Source: Diploptera punctata
Taxonomy: Eukaryota > Arthropoda > Insecta > Blattodea > Blaberidae
Direction of reading: 5' to 3'
NCBI GenBank assembly: GCA_030220185.1
Contig: JASPKZ010007286.1
Location: 1,508,501-1,572,500 of the forward strand
Length of the DNA stretch: 64,000 nt
This document shows positions 31,576 to 41,794 of the stretch, piece by piece (position 1 is the first letter of the stretch; each line of letters starts with the position of its first letter). The notes under the pieces are model-generated. The model had not been told where the DNA came from and searched no databases. It worked only from the letters and a program-made list of their open reading frames with translations. The translations under genes and the position numbers were made by a program.

Positions 31576-31878
31576 GACCAGTCTCATGGGCAAGTGGTCA
31601 GCGTTTCTGACTACTGTTCATGAGGTCCCGGATTCGATTCCCGGTCAAACCATAGGAATTTTTCCTTAAAGGGAATTATTCCTGTGGTTGCCTATGGTCT
31701 GGAATTTAGGTTAACAACTCTCCTGGCACTTCATTATCATTTATCATCTATCATATCATCGGGTTAACGTAACTCCGCCTTCTAAGCGCCCCAACTTCAG
31801 AAGTGGGTTACAATTAAACCACTGCCAGGAGAGAACAGCAGAAATGTCGAAATGACAACCTGGGGCATTGGATTAAAA
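31576..31878 (+). mobile_element. tRNA-derived SINE, family S6
   Basis: Head TCTCATGGGCAAGTGGTCAG (A box) and GTCCCGGATTCGATTCCCGG (B box), body TTCCTTAAAGGGAATTATTC, CTCCTGGCACTTCATTATC, CGCCCCAACTTCAGAAGTGG and GCCAGGAGAGAACAGCAG. Body fragments occur at 1968-2100 and 26905-27030. Confidence 0.65.
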
Positions 31879-32014
31879 AAAAAAGATTCATATATAGAAC
31901 CTTATAAGTTAAGATTGCTACGTAGTATATTGCATGGTAAGACATACGACAGTCTTTTGTCTTGGTTCTACATACAAACAGTTGAATAATACATACTACA
32001 TGTGTTGCAATATA

Positions 32015-32407
32015 ATGGAAACGGACAGCTAATACAAATGAGGGAAATTTTGAGGAGGTGGCAGAATTCAAATATCTAGGAACAATAATCACAAATAGGA
32101 ATGAGATGCACAAAGAAATTAAACATAGGCTCAATTCTGGAAATGCGTGCTATTATGCATTACAGAGACTCTTGACGTCCCAACTCCTTAAAAAAAACGT
32201 TAAACTGAAAATATATAAAACTATTGTTCTACCAGTTATATTATATGGTAAGCGAAACATGGACTCTTACTTTAAGGGAGGAAAGGAGATTACGAGTATT
32301 TGAGAATAAAGTTTTTAGCAAATTTTTTGGACCGAAGAGAGATGAACAGGCATGTGAATGGAGAAGACTACATAAAAATGAACTACATGGTCTTTATAGG
32401 AAGCCAG

Positions 32408-32439
<32 letters not shown>

Positions 32440-32709
32440 GTTAAGTCTCGTAGACTGCGATTGGCAGGACTTGTGGCACGAATGGGGAATGAAAGAGGCG
32501 CATGGAAGCTTCTTGTAGGAAAACCAGAGGGAAAACGCCTAGTTGGTAAACCAATAATGAGGTGGGAGAATAACAAATAATAATTTGGGGAAGTAGATTA
32601 TACAGGGGATGATTGGAAAACATTAGCTCAGGATAGTGATGTATGGAGAGCTTATGTCCGTGCGGCCATGAACCTACGGGTTCGATAGTACTAGTGAGTT
32701 AGTTAGTTA
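32015..32709 (+). mobile_element. LINE-A 3' copy with a microsatellite insertion
   Basis: From AEFKYLGTIITNRNEMHKEI through YGCETWT to LRVR and a GTTAGTTA end. After KPDI the frame passes into about nine ATA/AAT units (32410-32439) where other copies have AATAAGAACAG, so the array probably grew from that AATAA. Confidence 0.85.
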
Positions 32710-33119
32710 TATGTTAATATTATAATGATATTGTGAAAAGAAAAATTAATGTCTGAACCAGGAATCGAACCGTGGACCTCTAGTTCTCCAGACTAGTGTG
32801 CAGCCTACTACACCATTCTAGACCTGTCACAAACATTAACAATTCTTTCCACATATACAAATCTATAATTCTCGTTTCGTCCGCTGTCAGGTAGGTGACA
32901 CCACCATCGCCAAATGCCGGCTTCGTTTAGAAGTATCTATATTTGAGAATTTTACACCACCACTTTTATAAGCAGTAAACGATGTTATTTAACATTTTCC
33001 AATACTGTTATTTTAACACAGTTCCAATAATGGATCATATTATAATATTATAATGATATTGTGAAAAGAAAAATTAATGTCTGAACCAGGAATCGAACTG
33101 TGGACCTCTAGTTCTCCAA
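32707..33119 (-). repeat. Duplicated tRNA-like segment
   Basis: TAATATTATAATGATATTGT and GAAAAGAAAAATTAATGTCT through GGACCTCTAGTTCTCCA occur at 32707-32795 and 33041-33119. On the - strand this is a tRNA-like 3' half (GTTCGATTCCTGGTTCAGA); the first copy extends to the A-box region at 32826. Either a direct duplication or two SINE copies. Confidence 0.55.
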
Positions 33120-33515
33120 TATTATCTTATAGCATAACTGACCATGGCGCTCTGTCAGAAGAGTCGCAAAATAAAACAAAACATATTTTAATGTAGTAAA
33201 TCTTTTCTCCTCTCATGAGGTATACATTTTCAGTGTTTTACTTTTTGAGTAGAAATCTACAGTATAGGCATAATGCGATATATTCTATTAACATCGTAAT
33301 GAAAGAAAAAGTAAGATAATGCTAAAATAACATAATTATTTCTAAGTTACGCTTGATAGGTTACATATAATGAGTTATATTATCTTTATCATGACTTCTT
33401 TATCGAAACAAGTAATTGATGTCCTTCTTGGAAAAAGACAGACGAAACTCCATAATTACTGTATTAAGCTAATACATGGATCGTGATTTAACGTGAAATA
33501 AATTATTTGGCTATT
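33120..33515. other. unassigned AT-rich sequence
   Basis: Nothing recognised. Confidence 0.35.
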
Positions 33516-33517
33516 TA

Positions 33518-34122
33518 TTGCAACTTTCTAAAATCTCTCAAATGATACGTAATGATTCAGTAAGATTCTTTGATCACCGAGTTAACATGACAATATATTA
33601 TGGATGCAATATCTCATATGAAGAAGAAAAGGATGTAAATGCAAAAATATCTAAATTTTTAAGAATTTTAGGGTTAATAAATTCTATCTTCAAGCCACAT
33701 TTAGTCCAAAAGCATTCAAGACTGAAAGTGTATAAAACACTGGCTCTTCCAACTCTTTTGTATGGTAGCGAAGTATGGACGTTGAAACAGAAGGATATAC
33801 AGAGACTTAGATCTGCTGAAATGAGATATCTTCGGAGGACTGCAGGATACACACTACTAGATCACAAAAAAATGAAGACATCTTAGAAGAATTACACATG
33901 GAATCTTTAGAAAACAAAATTTCTGATTATAAGTCAAGATGGATACAACATGTTCATCGAATGGAAGATCACAGAATACCCAAACTAATGTTAAGATATC
34001 AACCTGCAGGAAGAAGAAGACCAGGACGTCCACTCAAAAGACTTTTGGATGGTGTTTCTCTTGAGGCCGAAACAGGTCAACAAATGGATTAAATTCGTTA
34101 ATGTACTATGATGATGATGATA
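33518..34122 (+). mobile_element. LINE family C C-terminal fragment
   Basis: Encodes YGCNISYEEEKDVNAKISKF, RLKVYKTLALPTLLYGSEVW, RSAEMRYLRRTAGYTLLD and, after a frameshift near 33880, MESLENKISDYKSRWIQHVH, RMEDHRIPKLMLRYQP and GRRRPGRPLKRLLDGV. It ends in a GATGATGATGA tail. A second copy is at 47808-48670. Confidence 0.75.
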
Positions 34123-34326
34123 TATTATGTTCTTAAAATGCACAATACGTAATTTTGCAAATAAATTCCTAGAATAAAATTATAAACACAGTTATCATGT
34201 ATCAGATCGAAATAAAATACATTTCCCCCCACTTTAGGAATTCAAAAGTAATACAATTGTAAAAGGAATCCAAACTAGATCAAGTAATCAATTGATTTGG
34301 TGTTTACTTGATGAAAATCCATTATG

Positions 34327-34584
34327 GTAGTAAAAGATTCCGGGCTATGTGGCCGTGGTCTATAACTGGCGTTTCTTCCAGACGTTTCTCCCTCAACTGC
34401 GGAGGGCATCTTCAGTGGCGAGCGCTAGAAGCTGTTGTTTCCCTGTCGTAGACTCGCCACTGAAGATGCCCTCCGCAGTTGAGGGAGAAACGTCTGGAAG
34501 AAACGCCAGTTATAGACCACGGCCACATAGCCCGGAATCTTTTACTACCATGATTACCGGCCGTGAAAGCCTGCATTCCACTAT
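34327..34584 (+). mobile_element. Penelope-like foldback with hammerhead-like cores and a 13 bp TSD
   Basis: AAAATCCATTATG repeats at 34314-34326 and 34585-34597. Inside, arms of about 105 bp meet near 34440. Each carries CCACTGAAGATGCCCTCC, a loop GCAGTT and GAGGGAGAAACGTCTGG: core CTGAAGA, stem II CCCTC/GAGGG, GAAAC, GTC, with stem I CCA/TGG. The right end has CCGGCCGTGAAAGCCTGC, shared with 11444-11474. Confidence 0.8.
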
Positions 34585-34613
34585 AAAATCCATTATGTTT
34601 AGTGATTAAATGG

Positions 34614-34920
34614 GGCACGCCGTAGCGTAGTGGTTAAGGCGCTGCACTACAAGCCGAAAGGTCGAGGGTTCGAGTCCCGGTGGGGTCAGGATTTTTAAAC
34701 TGACCCAAACCTTCTGGCGGCACTATGGCCCTGGGGTCGACTCAGCCTCTAACTGAAATGAGTACCAGACGCTTGTTCTGGGGTAAAGGCGGCCGTCACG
34801 CAGGGCTGACAACCCGGCTGACATCAAGTGCCGACTGTCAAGAAAAAGTGGGAGCCTTAACCTCCTACTACCCCAAGGGCCTCCTGAGGCCTGTAGTGGG
34901 ATCACTTTACTTTTACTTTA
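34614..34920 (+). mobile_element. SINE S3, full length
   Basis: Head GGCACGCCGTAGCGTAGTGG, B box GGGTTCGAGTCCCGG, body with GACGCTTGTTCTGGGG and CCCGGCTGACATCAAGTGCC, and the end GGCCTGTAGTGGGATCAC with a CTTTA tail. Confidence 0.9.
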
Positions 34921-34984
34921 CTTTTTAGTGATTAAATAAACCAAAATTGTTAAAGTTTTACACCATTTTCATATATATTTTAAT

Positions 34985-35340
34985 ACAAATTCGTTACAAC
35001 TGAAGAAGGTACAAAGTACTGAAACAGTCACAATTAGTCACAAGATCGTGGATTGTCGATCTGGAAGGAGGATATTGTCCAGGGAATTTCCGAATAAATT
35101 CCTCGCGAACGCGACGAGCTGATTCGTATTTATAATAACATTTACACACATAAATGCGCTGCTCTAATGTCAGCTGACGTCTCATCTTGTCGAACGATAG
35201 TAAACTGACTAGTTCAAGGACGAGCGGCTGGCAGAGTGATATGCGGACGAGGAGAGAGCGCTGCCTGACGGGTGAAACCCCGTGACGCCGGTCCGGTTTT
35301 ATATTGGAAGCCCTTTATTAAAATAAATATGAAAATCGTA
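34985..35340 (-). mobile_element. mariner/Tc1-like transposase N-terminal fragment with Penelope-like tail
   Basis: The - strand at 35185-35050 encodes MRRQLTLEQRIYVCKCYYKY, RVREEFIRKFPGQYPPSRST and IHDLVTNC, the N-terminal helix-turn-helix of a transposase family common in insects. Its frame then runs into a Penelope-like segment (AACTGAAGAAGGTACAAAG, TACTGAAACAGTC). Truncated and dead. Confidence 0.6.
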
Positions 35341-35389
35341 TAAAACTTTAACAGTTTTGTTTTATTTAATCACTAAACAAACTAGACTT

Positions 35390-36235
35390 CTTCTTCTTCT
35401 TTAGTAGGCGACTACAACCTCATTGAAGTTTTGGCCTTCTCAACAATTTTTCTCCACCTAGATCTATCCTGGATACAGACTGGCCAATTTCCAATTTTCA
35501 TTTCTAATATATCTATTATAACATCATCCTGCCATCTGTTATTTGGGCGTCCAGCTGTTCTGGTGCATATTGGTTTCCATTTGTATATTCTTCTTACAAG
35601 CTTGTCTTCCTACATTCTATTTATATGTCCAAACCAGCGCAATCTTTTAGCTTTAATGTGGTTTATTACATTTTTATTTCGTATTAGATTATTTAATTCA
35701 GAGTTCATTCGTATATGCCATCGCTTTCTCTAATTGGTCCAAAAATTCTCCGTAAGATCTTCCTTTCAAAGATGAATAGTTTTTGTTTATCAGACTCCTT
35801 CAGTACCCACAGCCATAAGTTACATCGGTCTTATTACTGTATTATGCAGTTTAACTTTAGTTAATCTGGAGACAAGTTTACTTTTGAATAGTATTCTATT
35901 TGCATAGTAAGCTTTATTGCCCAAAGAAATTCTTTCACTAATTTCTTCCTCTATATAGTTTTTTTTCATTTACAGTTTAACCAAGATATTTATACGATTT
36001 TACTTCTTCTATATTTGTATAATTGATGTTCAGATTACTTATTTTTTTTCATTTCTTGTTGTACATTTTAAGTATTTTGTTTTGGAATTATTTATTATTA
36101 ATCCATATTCAACTGGATTTTTCTTTCAGCAACTGGAAAGTTTCTATTAATGTTGGTATGTTCCTGGCTGTTATCAATATGTCATCTGCATATGCAATAC
36201 ATTGTTTAGATTTGGTACTTTATATATAACAAACT
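35390..36235 (-). mobile_element. LINE RT fragment with YADD box
   Basis: The - strand has QCIAYADDILITARNIPTL (YADD at 36192-36181). Later frames read SYKYLG, MAYTNEL and LVWTYK-like motifs, and GRPNNRWQDDV-like text near 35540. Many frameshifts make it an old copy. The short spacing between YADD and the GRP end fits LINE ORF2. Confidence 0.65.
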
Positions 36236-36342
36236 AGACTAGCTCATTAAGATATGTGCAGTCTAAAGGTATACTTATTTATAGATTTTTCTGTAATTAC
36301 ATTTACTCTTAATCTTTATGAATTTAGTGAAATTAGAGGTGA

Positions 36343-36515
36343 AATTCTCCACTGCTGTGGTCTAGTGTTAACGTCGTGCCTCAAATATAGCAGGCCAGAA
36401 TTCGATCCCCGATCGGGACAAAGTTTCCTGGGTGAATTTTTTCGGGGTTTCCTCCATCAGTAAGACAATGTCAAGACATTTATTCGTATTCAAATGTTTC
36501 CAAAACTCCCCGGTC
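36343..36515 (+). mobile_element. SINE S2, diverged and truncated
   Basis: TCCACTGCTGTGGTCTAGTG and TTCGATCCCCGATCGGGAC correspond to the S2 head; GGGTGAATTTTTTCGGGG to the body. Older than the other copies by eye. Confidence 0.6.
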
Positions 36516-36519
36516 GACA

Positions 36520-36805
36520 AAAATAAGCTCATAAGTCTTGTTCTTCTCTTTATATTTAATGAAATTTGGCCTTTTGACCTGTTTTCACATCAAGTGGAAT
36601 TTAATTAATCTTCCCATCTAGTAAATGGGCGTCCAACACTTCTATGTCCTATTGGTTTCTACTTTAATAACAGCTGAGGGATTCTGTCTGTAGGCATTTT
36701 TTAACATGTTCAATCCAGTAATTTCTCATATTGTCAACTCTATTTGTTAAATTCAAAATATTTAAGTCTTTTCTAATATCTTCACTTCTTTTTCTGTCCA
36801 GAATT
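36520..36805 (-). mobile_element. LINE C-terminal fragment, degraded
   Basis: The - strand contains SILDRKRSEDIRKDLNILNL, TNRVDNMRNYWIEHVKK and then CLQTESLSCY, similar to family E. Confidence 0.6.
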
Positions 36806-36811
36806 GATCTG

Positions 36812-37111
36812 CACGTCTTTATAGGAAACCAGATATAATAAGAACAGTTAAGTCTGTTAGACTGCGATGGGCAGACATGTGGCACGAATTGGGAATGAAA
36901 AACGTGCATGGAAGCTTCTTGTGGGAAAACCAGAGGGAAAACGCTCAGTAGGTAAACCAAGAATGAAGTGGGAGAATAACATTAACTACGATTTGAAGGA
37001 AGTAGATTATACAGGGAATGATTGGAAAACATTATCTCAAGGTAGGGATCTATGGAGAGCTTATGTCCGCGCGGCCATGAACCTAAGGGTTTGATAGCGC
37101 CAGTGAGTTAG
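36812..37111 (+). mobile_element. LINE-A 3' fragment
   Basis: From RLYRKPDII through WGRHVARIGNEKRAWKLLVG and KWENNINYDLKEVDYTGND to LRV, stop and GTGAGTTAG. Confidence 0.85.
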
Positions 37112-37278
37112 TCCAAAATTATCACACCTGCTACTAACCGTAAGAACAAGCTCATAAGTATTGACATGTAAGCGTTATAGGGTCCTCAAGAAATGTGTTT
37201 ATTACTCCAGGATTCATCCTGTTTTCAGCAGCTGCTTACAGTAAATACTCGTATCGGTACTGTCCACTTGTTCTACTA

Positions 37279-38838
37279 CAGAGTGTCCCAAAAATTGATG
37301 TATACACTCTTTGAAACGTTATTTCTCAGCAACGAAATGAGACAGAAATATAATTTTTGTTGTGTTTGATCCACAAGACACTGGAAAAGAATGGCAACAC
37401 GTCGATCGATCTTGACGTCTTAATAAACAACAATGGCGGCGAGATTATCATTCGATGAACGTAAGTGGATACTGAAGTGTTATTGGAAAGTGGAGAATGT
37501 TGTTGAAGTGCAACGACGTTGGATGGTTGAATTTGGGGCGCCACCACCAACAAGGGTAACAATAACAAGAATCCGAGACAAGTTTGAAGACAATGGAACG
37601 GTACTCTCGTTATCAGTGGAACGTCTCTTTCTTCCGCACCGACCTTTCAACATATCTTGCACCGTTCCATTGTCTTCAGACTTGTCTCGGATTCTTGTTA
37701 TTGTTACCCTTGTTGGTGGTGGTGTCCCAAATTCAACCATCCAACGTCGTTGCACTTCAACAACATTCTCCACTTTCCAATAACACTTCAGTATCCACTT
37801 ACGTTCCACTCAAACACTTCAACGTGTTCATAATTCTTGCGCACGTTTTATTTGTGGTATTCGCAAATTTGACCATGTTACACCGTTCCTGGAACAATTA
37901 TCGTGGCTTCGTCTGAGAGATCGTAGAACTGTCCATTCCCTATCCCTTCTCTATAAAATACTTCACACATCATCGCCTAATTATTTATCACGCTGCTTCA
38001 TCAGACTATCCGACACACATAATCTTGACACTCGATCCCATCAGCACATTGTCCTTTATATCCCGCCTCATCACACTGTATATTATTCATTATCTTTTAC
38101 GGTCTCACTTACCAAAACATGGAATTCCCTTCCGCCGTATGTCAGAGACTGTCAAACTATAACATCCTTCAAAAACAAACTAAAGAATTATTTAATAACA
38201 AACTAACTTATACACCTCACTGATAATATTCTTTTAGAAATATTAATATATTTAATTATTTATGAAAATAATATTAAGAATAACAAATATTTTTATTTGT
38301 TTTGTTTTAAATATTGTATAATCGTAAAATTAGTTTTCTATATATCATTATTATCCTTTGTTTTTTATATACATTAGACAGGGACAATTTAATATGGCCT
38401 TGCTTGTATACATTTTATTATTAGTTTTGGTCTTAATTTTAACTAATATTAACTGGTTGTAGCATAGATCGTAATATATTAGATATTATATTTTGATCAA
38501 ATTTTTACTTAGTGTTTAATATTAGAGATAATTAAGATTGTTATATTCTGTTGTAATATATGTTTGTCCTGGTGAGTGGAAGAGAAGGCCACACGGCCTT
38601 AACTCCACCAGGCTAAATAAATAAATCTAAATAAATCTAAATATAAATCTAAATCTACGTTCATCGAATGATAATATCGTCCCCATTGTTGTTTATAAAG
38701 ACGTGAAGATCGATGAACGTATTGCTATGCTTTTCCAGTGCCTTGTGGATCAAACACAACAAAAATTGTATTTCTGTCTCATTTCGTTGCTGAGAAATAA
38801 CGTTTCAAAGAGTGTATACATCAATTTGGGACACTCTG
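37279..38838. mobile_element. mariner/Tc1-like palindromic element with duplicated transposase N-terminus and a LINE insertion
   Basis: Ends CAGAGTGTCCCAAAAATTG (left) and CAATTTGGGACACTCTG (right), with TA on both sides (37277-37278, 38839-38840). The terminal repeats extend over 150 bp into the start of a transposase: MAARLSFDERKWILKCYWKV, VQRRWMVEFGAPPPTRVTIT (37433-37630, +). The same N-terminus is present inverted at 37809-37640 (-), so the element is two head-to-head 5' ends. LINE-B occupies 37807-38655. No catalytic domain remains. Confidence 0.8.
37807..38655 (+). mobile_element. LINE-B (jockey/CR1-type) 3' fragment with short TSD
   Basis: Frames read TQTLQRVHNSCARFICGIRK, EQLSWLRLRDRRTVHSLSLL, KTWNSLPPYVRDCQTITSFK and stop. 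The 3' UTR ends GTTTGTCCTGGTGAGTGG, AAGGCCACACGGCCTTAACT, CCACCAGGCTAAATAAATAA. TACGTTC flanks it (37800-37806, 38656-38662), and removing it restores the mirrored mariner arm. Confidence 0.85.
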
Positions 38839-38864
38839 TATTTCTTCTCGAAGACGTTAGTATC

Positions 38865-39080
38865 GTCTCCTTTCATGTGATAGACCTAGGGGTCTGTTAC
38901 AATCTCAATCCAACGTTTGAAGGGTCTGCCCAAAGATCTCTTGTCTGGTGGCTGGTAATTTAAGATTTGACGTGGCTTATTCTTCTTACGTGAGATTTTC
39001 AGTTGTTTCTATATTTTTGTACATATTCCATGATTGATTCCGTTTGTAATTTCATATCAGCAAATCTTATGAGATTGTTA
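38865..39080 (-). mobile_element. LINE family G C-terminal fragment
   Basis: Near copy of 4565-4790; the - strand shows the YQPPDKRSLGRPFKRWIE region. It directly follows the TA target of the mariner-like element. Confidence 0.65.
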
Positions 39081-39098
39081 GTTGTAAACCCACGATAG

Positions 39099-39415
39099 GG
39101 GGCACGCCGTAGCGTAGTGGTTAAGGCACTGAGCTACAAGCCGGAGGGTCGAGGGTTCAAGTCCCGTTGGGGGTCAGGATTTTTAAACTGACCCAAACCC
39201 TCTGGCGGCACTATGGCCCTGGGGTCGATCAGCCTCTAACGTAAATGAGTACCAGACGCTTGTTCTGGGGGTAAAGGCGGCCGTCACGCAGGGCTGACAA
39301 CCCGGCTGACATCAAGTGCCGATTGTCTAGAAAAAGTGGGAGCCTTAACCTCCTACTACCCCAAGGGCCTCCCGAGGCCTGTAATGGGATCACTTTACTT
39401 TACTTTACTTTACTT
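39099..39415 (+). mobile_element. SINE S3, full length, with 13 bp TSD
   Basis: AAACCCACGATAG at 39086-39098 and 39416-39428 flanks a complete S3 copy ending in repeated CTTTA units. It lies 124 bp upstream of the forked exon. Confidence 0.9.
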
Positions 39416-39539
39416 AAACCCACGATAGAGCAATATGCTTTTCTGTAATACACGGGTCTATAGCATTGTATTAAAATGACAATGACAGGCTTTTGGACTA
39501 ACAAGAGAAATTTTAATGGTGAAAAATGTGTGTGTTTAG

Positions 39540-39695
39540 GTACGGAAGAGTACACGTATTACGCTGGCTGCTCTGGGAGGCTGAGATGCCGGCGCTGGAG
39601 CGCAGCAACAACGGCGCGCTCGCCCTTCATTATGCCGCTGCGCGAGGCTGCCTCGACTGCGTGAAGCTACTTGTGGAATCTTCTTCGGAACTCAG
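39540..39695 (+). CDS. f: forked/espin exon (ankyrin repeats), partial gene
   Basis: An internal exon of 156 bases (52 codons) preceded by GTGTGTTTAG and followed by GTATTG. It begins on the third base of a codon and ends after two bases, so it is in phase with the exon at 62906. It encodes [20 protein letters not shown] then [20 protein letters not shown] and VESSSELR: the end of one ankyrin repeat and most of the next. Order and wording match the N-terminal ankyrin array of the forked/espin family, actin cross-linkers of insect bristles and of microvilli and stereocilia. Upstream ankyrin exons must exist and were not found in the window. Family recognised from memory, supported by the second exon. 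Confidence 0.85.
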
Positions 39696-39705
39696 GTATT
39701 GTTAT

Positions 39706-39723
39706 TATTATTAATTATTATTA

Positions 39724-39782
<59 letters not shown>
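39706..39782. repeat. TTA/ATT microsatellite
   Basis: About 24 trinucleotide units immediately inside the intron, next to the head of an S1 SINE. Confidence 0.9.
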
Positions 39783-39783
<1 letters not shown>

Positions 39784-40106
39784 CGGCCGCGGTGGACTAG
39801 TGGTTCAGCTGCTTGCCTCTAGTCCCGAGGGTCGCGGGTTCAAACCCGGCCGGGTCGATGGATTTTTTAGGATGGAAAAATCCAAGGAGCAAGTCCTAAG
39901 GGAGGGACTTTAAGCCATGGGTCCCGAATATGAAGATTTTCAGGCTCGTAAAAAATCCTTAAGTCTGAATGAAAAGGCATCTAAGCAAAATGTACCGAAT
40001 TTCCCGTCCTAGTACTACCTTGGTTTCCTGGATGTCAGTATGAGGCGGAACGCTGACCACGGACCACTCAAAATGGCATCTATACGAAAACAAGTGTAAC
40101 TAAATC
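39783..40106 (+). mobile_element. SINE S1, 3'-truncated
   Basis: Starts CGGCCGCGGTGGACTAGTGG and follows the S1 body to ACAAGTGTAACTAAATC; the last 80 or so bases of the family are missing. Confidence 0.85.
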
Positions 40107-40109
40107 ATC

Positions 40110-40500
40110 ACCATCATCATCGCTAACTATGCAGGTTACGGAACCTTTAGGTTCAATTTTCCATTCACTAAATCCCTTTCTTCGGTCCTATGCTCAGTTA
40201 ACTGAATCCAGTTCAGATCTACGATACCCGGCTTGTAAGATTCATCCGAATTTTTTCTACCACAAATGCCCAAGCCTTTCTAATTATCTTTTCCCTAAGA
40301 ATTTCCCAATATTTTTTTTTGAAAATATGTCTACTGTCACCAGTGGTGCTGGTGATATAATTTTATTGGTGTGCATCATAAGATCAACACTCATATTGAA
40401 ACAAAAATAAAAAAATTAAACAAATTCAAATAATAGAAATTTCACCACACCTTCTACATATTTTTATACATACAGTAGTTTAATTTTGTGGCTGAATAGA
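40110..40500. other. unassigned intron sequence
   Basis: A 93-codon open stretch (40129-40410) has no recognised motif. Confidence 0.35.
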
Positions 40501-40511
40501 CAAAGAAAATA

Positions 40512-40633
40512 CAGTGCGATCAGTATGGCATTGGACAGCAGCCGCGGGGATTTCACTGGCACTACTGGCGCATTCGCGACGGGGAACGGATCAGCATAGG
40601 ATCACGATGTCCAATGCTATACTGATCGCACTG
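40512..40633. mobile_element. Short TIR element (MITE), 122 bp, TA target
   Basis: The terminal inverted repeats CAGTGCGATCAGTATGGCAT and TACTGATCGCACTG match over about 26 bases with few mismatches. TA stands outside each end (40510-40511, 40634-40635). The interior is GC-rich (GCAGCCGCGGGG). Size and target fit a mariner-type MITE. Confidence 0.75.
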
Positions 40634-40679
40634 TATTATTTTAACTTCAGATTTAGGATTATTATGGTATAAACACTAG

Positions 40680-40830
40680 ACAGCTCACCGTGCGAGAAAT
40701 TCCGTCTGTTCCAGCGTGAAAGAGAAAGAGGAGCGAGAGAGGATCGAATAAAAAAGTTTCAACCAAGCATGCGCAGTGTACGGTACACGAGGTATTGGTT
40801 CCTACTATATAAACCCAGCTTATTTCTATA
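40680..40830 (+). promoter_or_regulatory. possible TATA-containing promoter or LTR-like region
   Basis: GCATGCGCAGTG at 40767 resembles an NRF1-type site, and CTATATAAACC (TATATAAA at 40806-40813) is a good TATA-like match, in a GC-richer patch inside the intron. It could be an alternative forked promoter, part of an unrecognised element, or chance. Confidence 0.2.
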
Positions 40831-40834
40831 CAGC

Positions 40835-41220
40835 TCACCTAACTAAATACTTACATTAGAATAAAATAAACAACTAAATTAAATCAAAATACCAACAAAA
40901 TAATAGCAACATGCACTATACAACACAGCAGAACATTGACCTGCTTCATTTATGGATTATTTGCGAACTAATGCCGTGTCATCCCGCGTTACACTCGCTT
41001 CACGCCAGTCTGTGGCGTCTAGGAGACTGCAGCTATTATCCTAAGTAAGCTGGTAAACCTTTCATTTGCTGTTTGTTCCTCACATGATTAGTATCTACAT
41101 CCGTGCGATACAGCAATAGTGCTGCTATAACTGGAGGTAAACAACCTGTGATGATACCGGTATAGACTCGACCACGCCAAAGCAACGGAAACGAATTATT
41201 ATTTAGTAACTGTAATTATT
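40835..41220. other. unassigned intron sequence
   Basis: Mixed composition with no recognised repeat or reading frame. Confidence 0.35.
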
Positions 41221-41224
41221 CTAA

Positions 41225-41725
41225 AATGTTCTATTTTAAAATTGGAGATATTAATGATAAAATAAACAAATTCAATCTTATGTGTGGCACTGTTAAAGAA
41301 TCCTTAAAAACACAAGAAAAGGAACAAAAAATACATTTTGTAAAGTAATGGCTGTTCCTGTATTGATGTATCGATCTGAACGTTAGACGATCACTAAAAG
41401 ACAAGATCAAAGATTGGAAGCAGTTGAGATGAGATTTTTAAGAAATATAGCAGGATATACTCTAGTGGTTAAGAAAAGAAATGAAGATATAAGAAGGGAA
41501 CTAAATATTTTCAAACTTACAGATCGAATAATTAAATATAGGAAAGCCTGGAAATAACATATTGATAGAATGCCAGAAGAAAGATTTCCAAAATTATTAA
41601 CCGCACGGAAGGAGAAATGTGGGACGCCCACACAGAAGATGGTCTGAACAACTTTAACAAATTCTAGCTTTCATGAAACCGGAACGAGCCAACATGTTTA
41701 ATCACTGGATGATGAAGAAGAGAGA
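41225..41725 (+). mobile_element. LINE family E C-terminal fragment
   Basis: Reads RLEAVEMRFLRNIAGYTLVV, NEDIRRELNIFKLTDRIIKY, HIDRMPEERFPKLL with stops and a lost GRPHRRW block. It ends CATGTTTAATCACTGGATGA and GATGAAGAAG. Confidence 0.7.
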
Positions 41726-41794
41726 AGAATTATTCTAAAAAAACACAATCTCATGGCACTAGATTTAAAGGTGATACAAAATGGATAATCTAAT

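Noticed and set aside
34349..34609. 86-codon frame across the foldback
   Set aside because: It spans the palindrome centre and reads both arms, so it is not a plausible coding sequence.
37433..37783. A 116-codon open frame as an intact small transposase gene
   Set aside because: Only the N-terminal part is transposase; the rest is the antisense of its own inverted copy.
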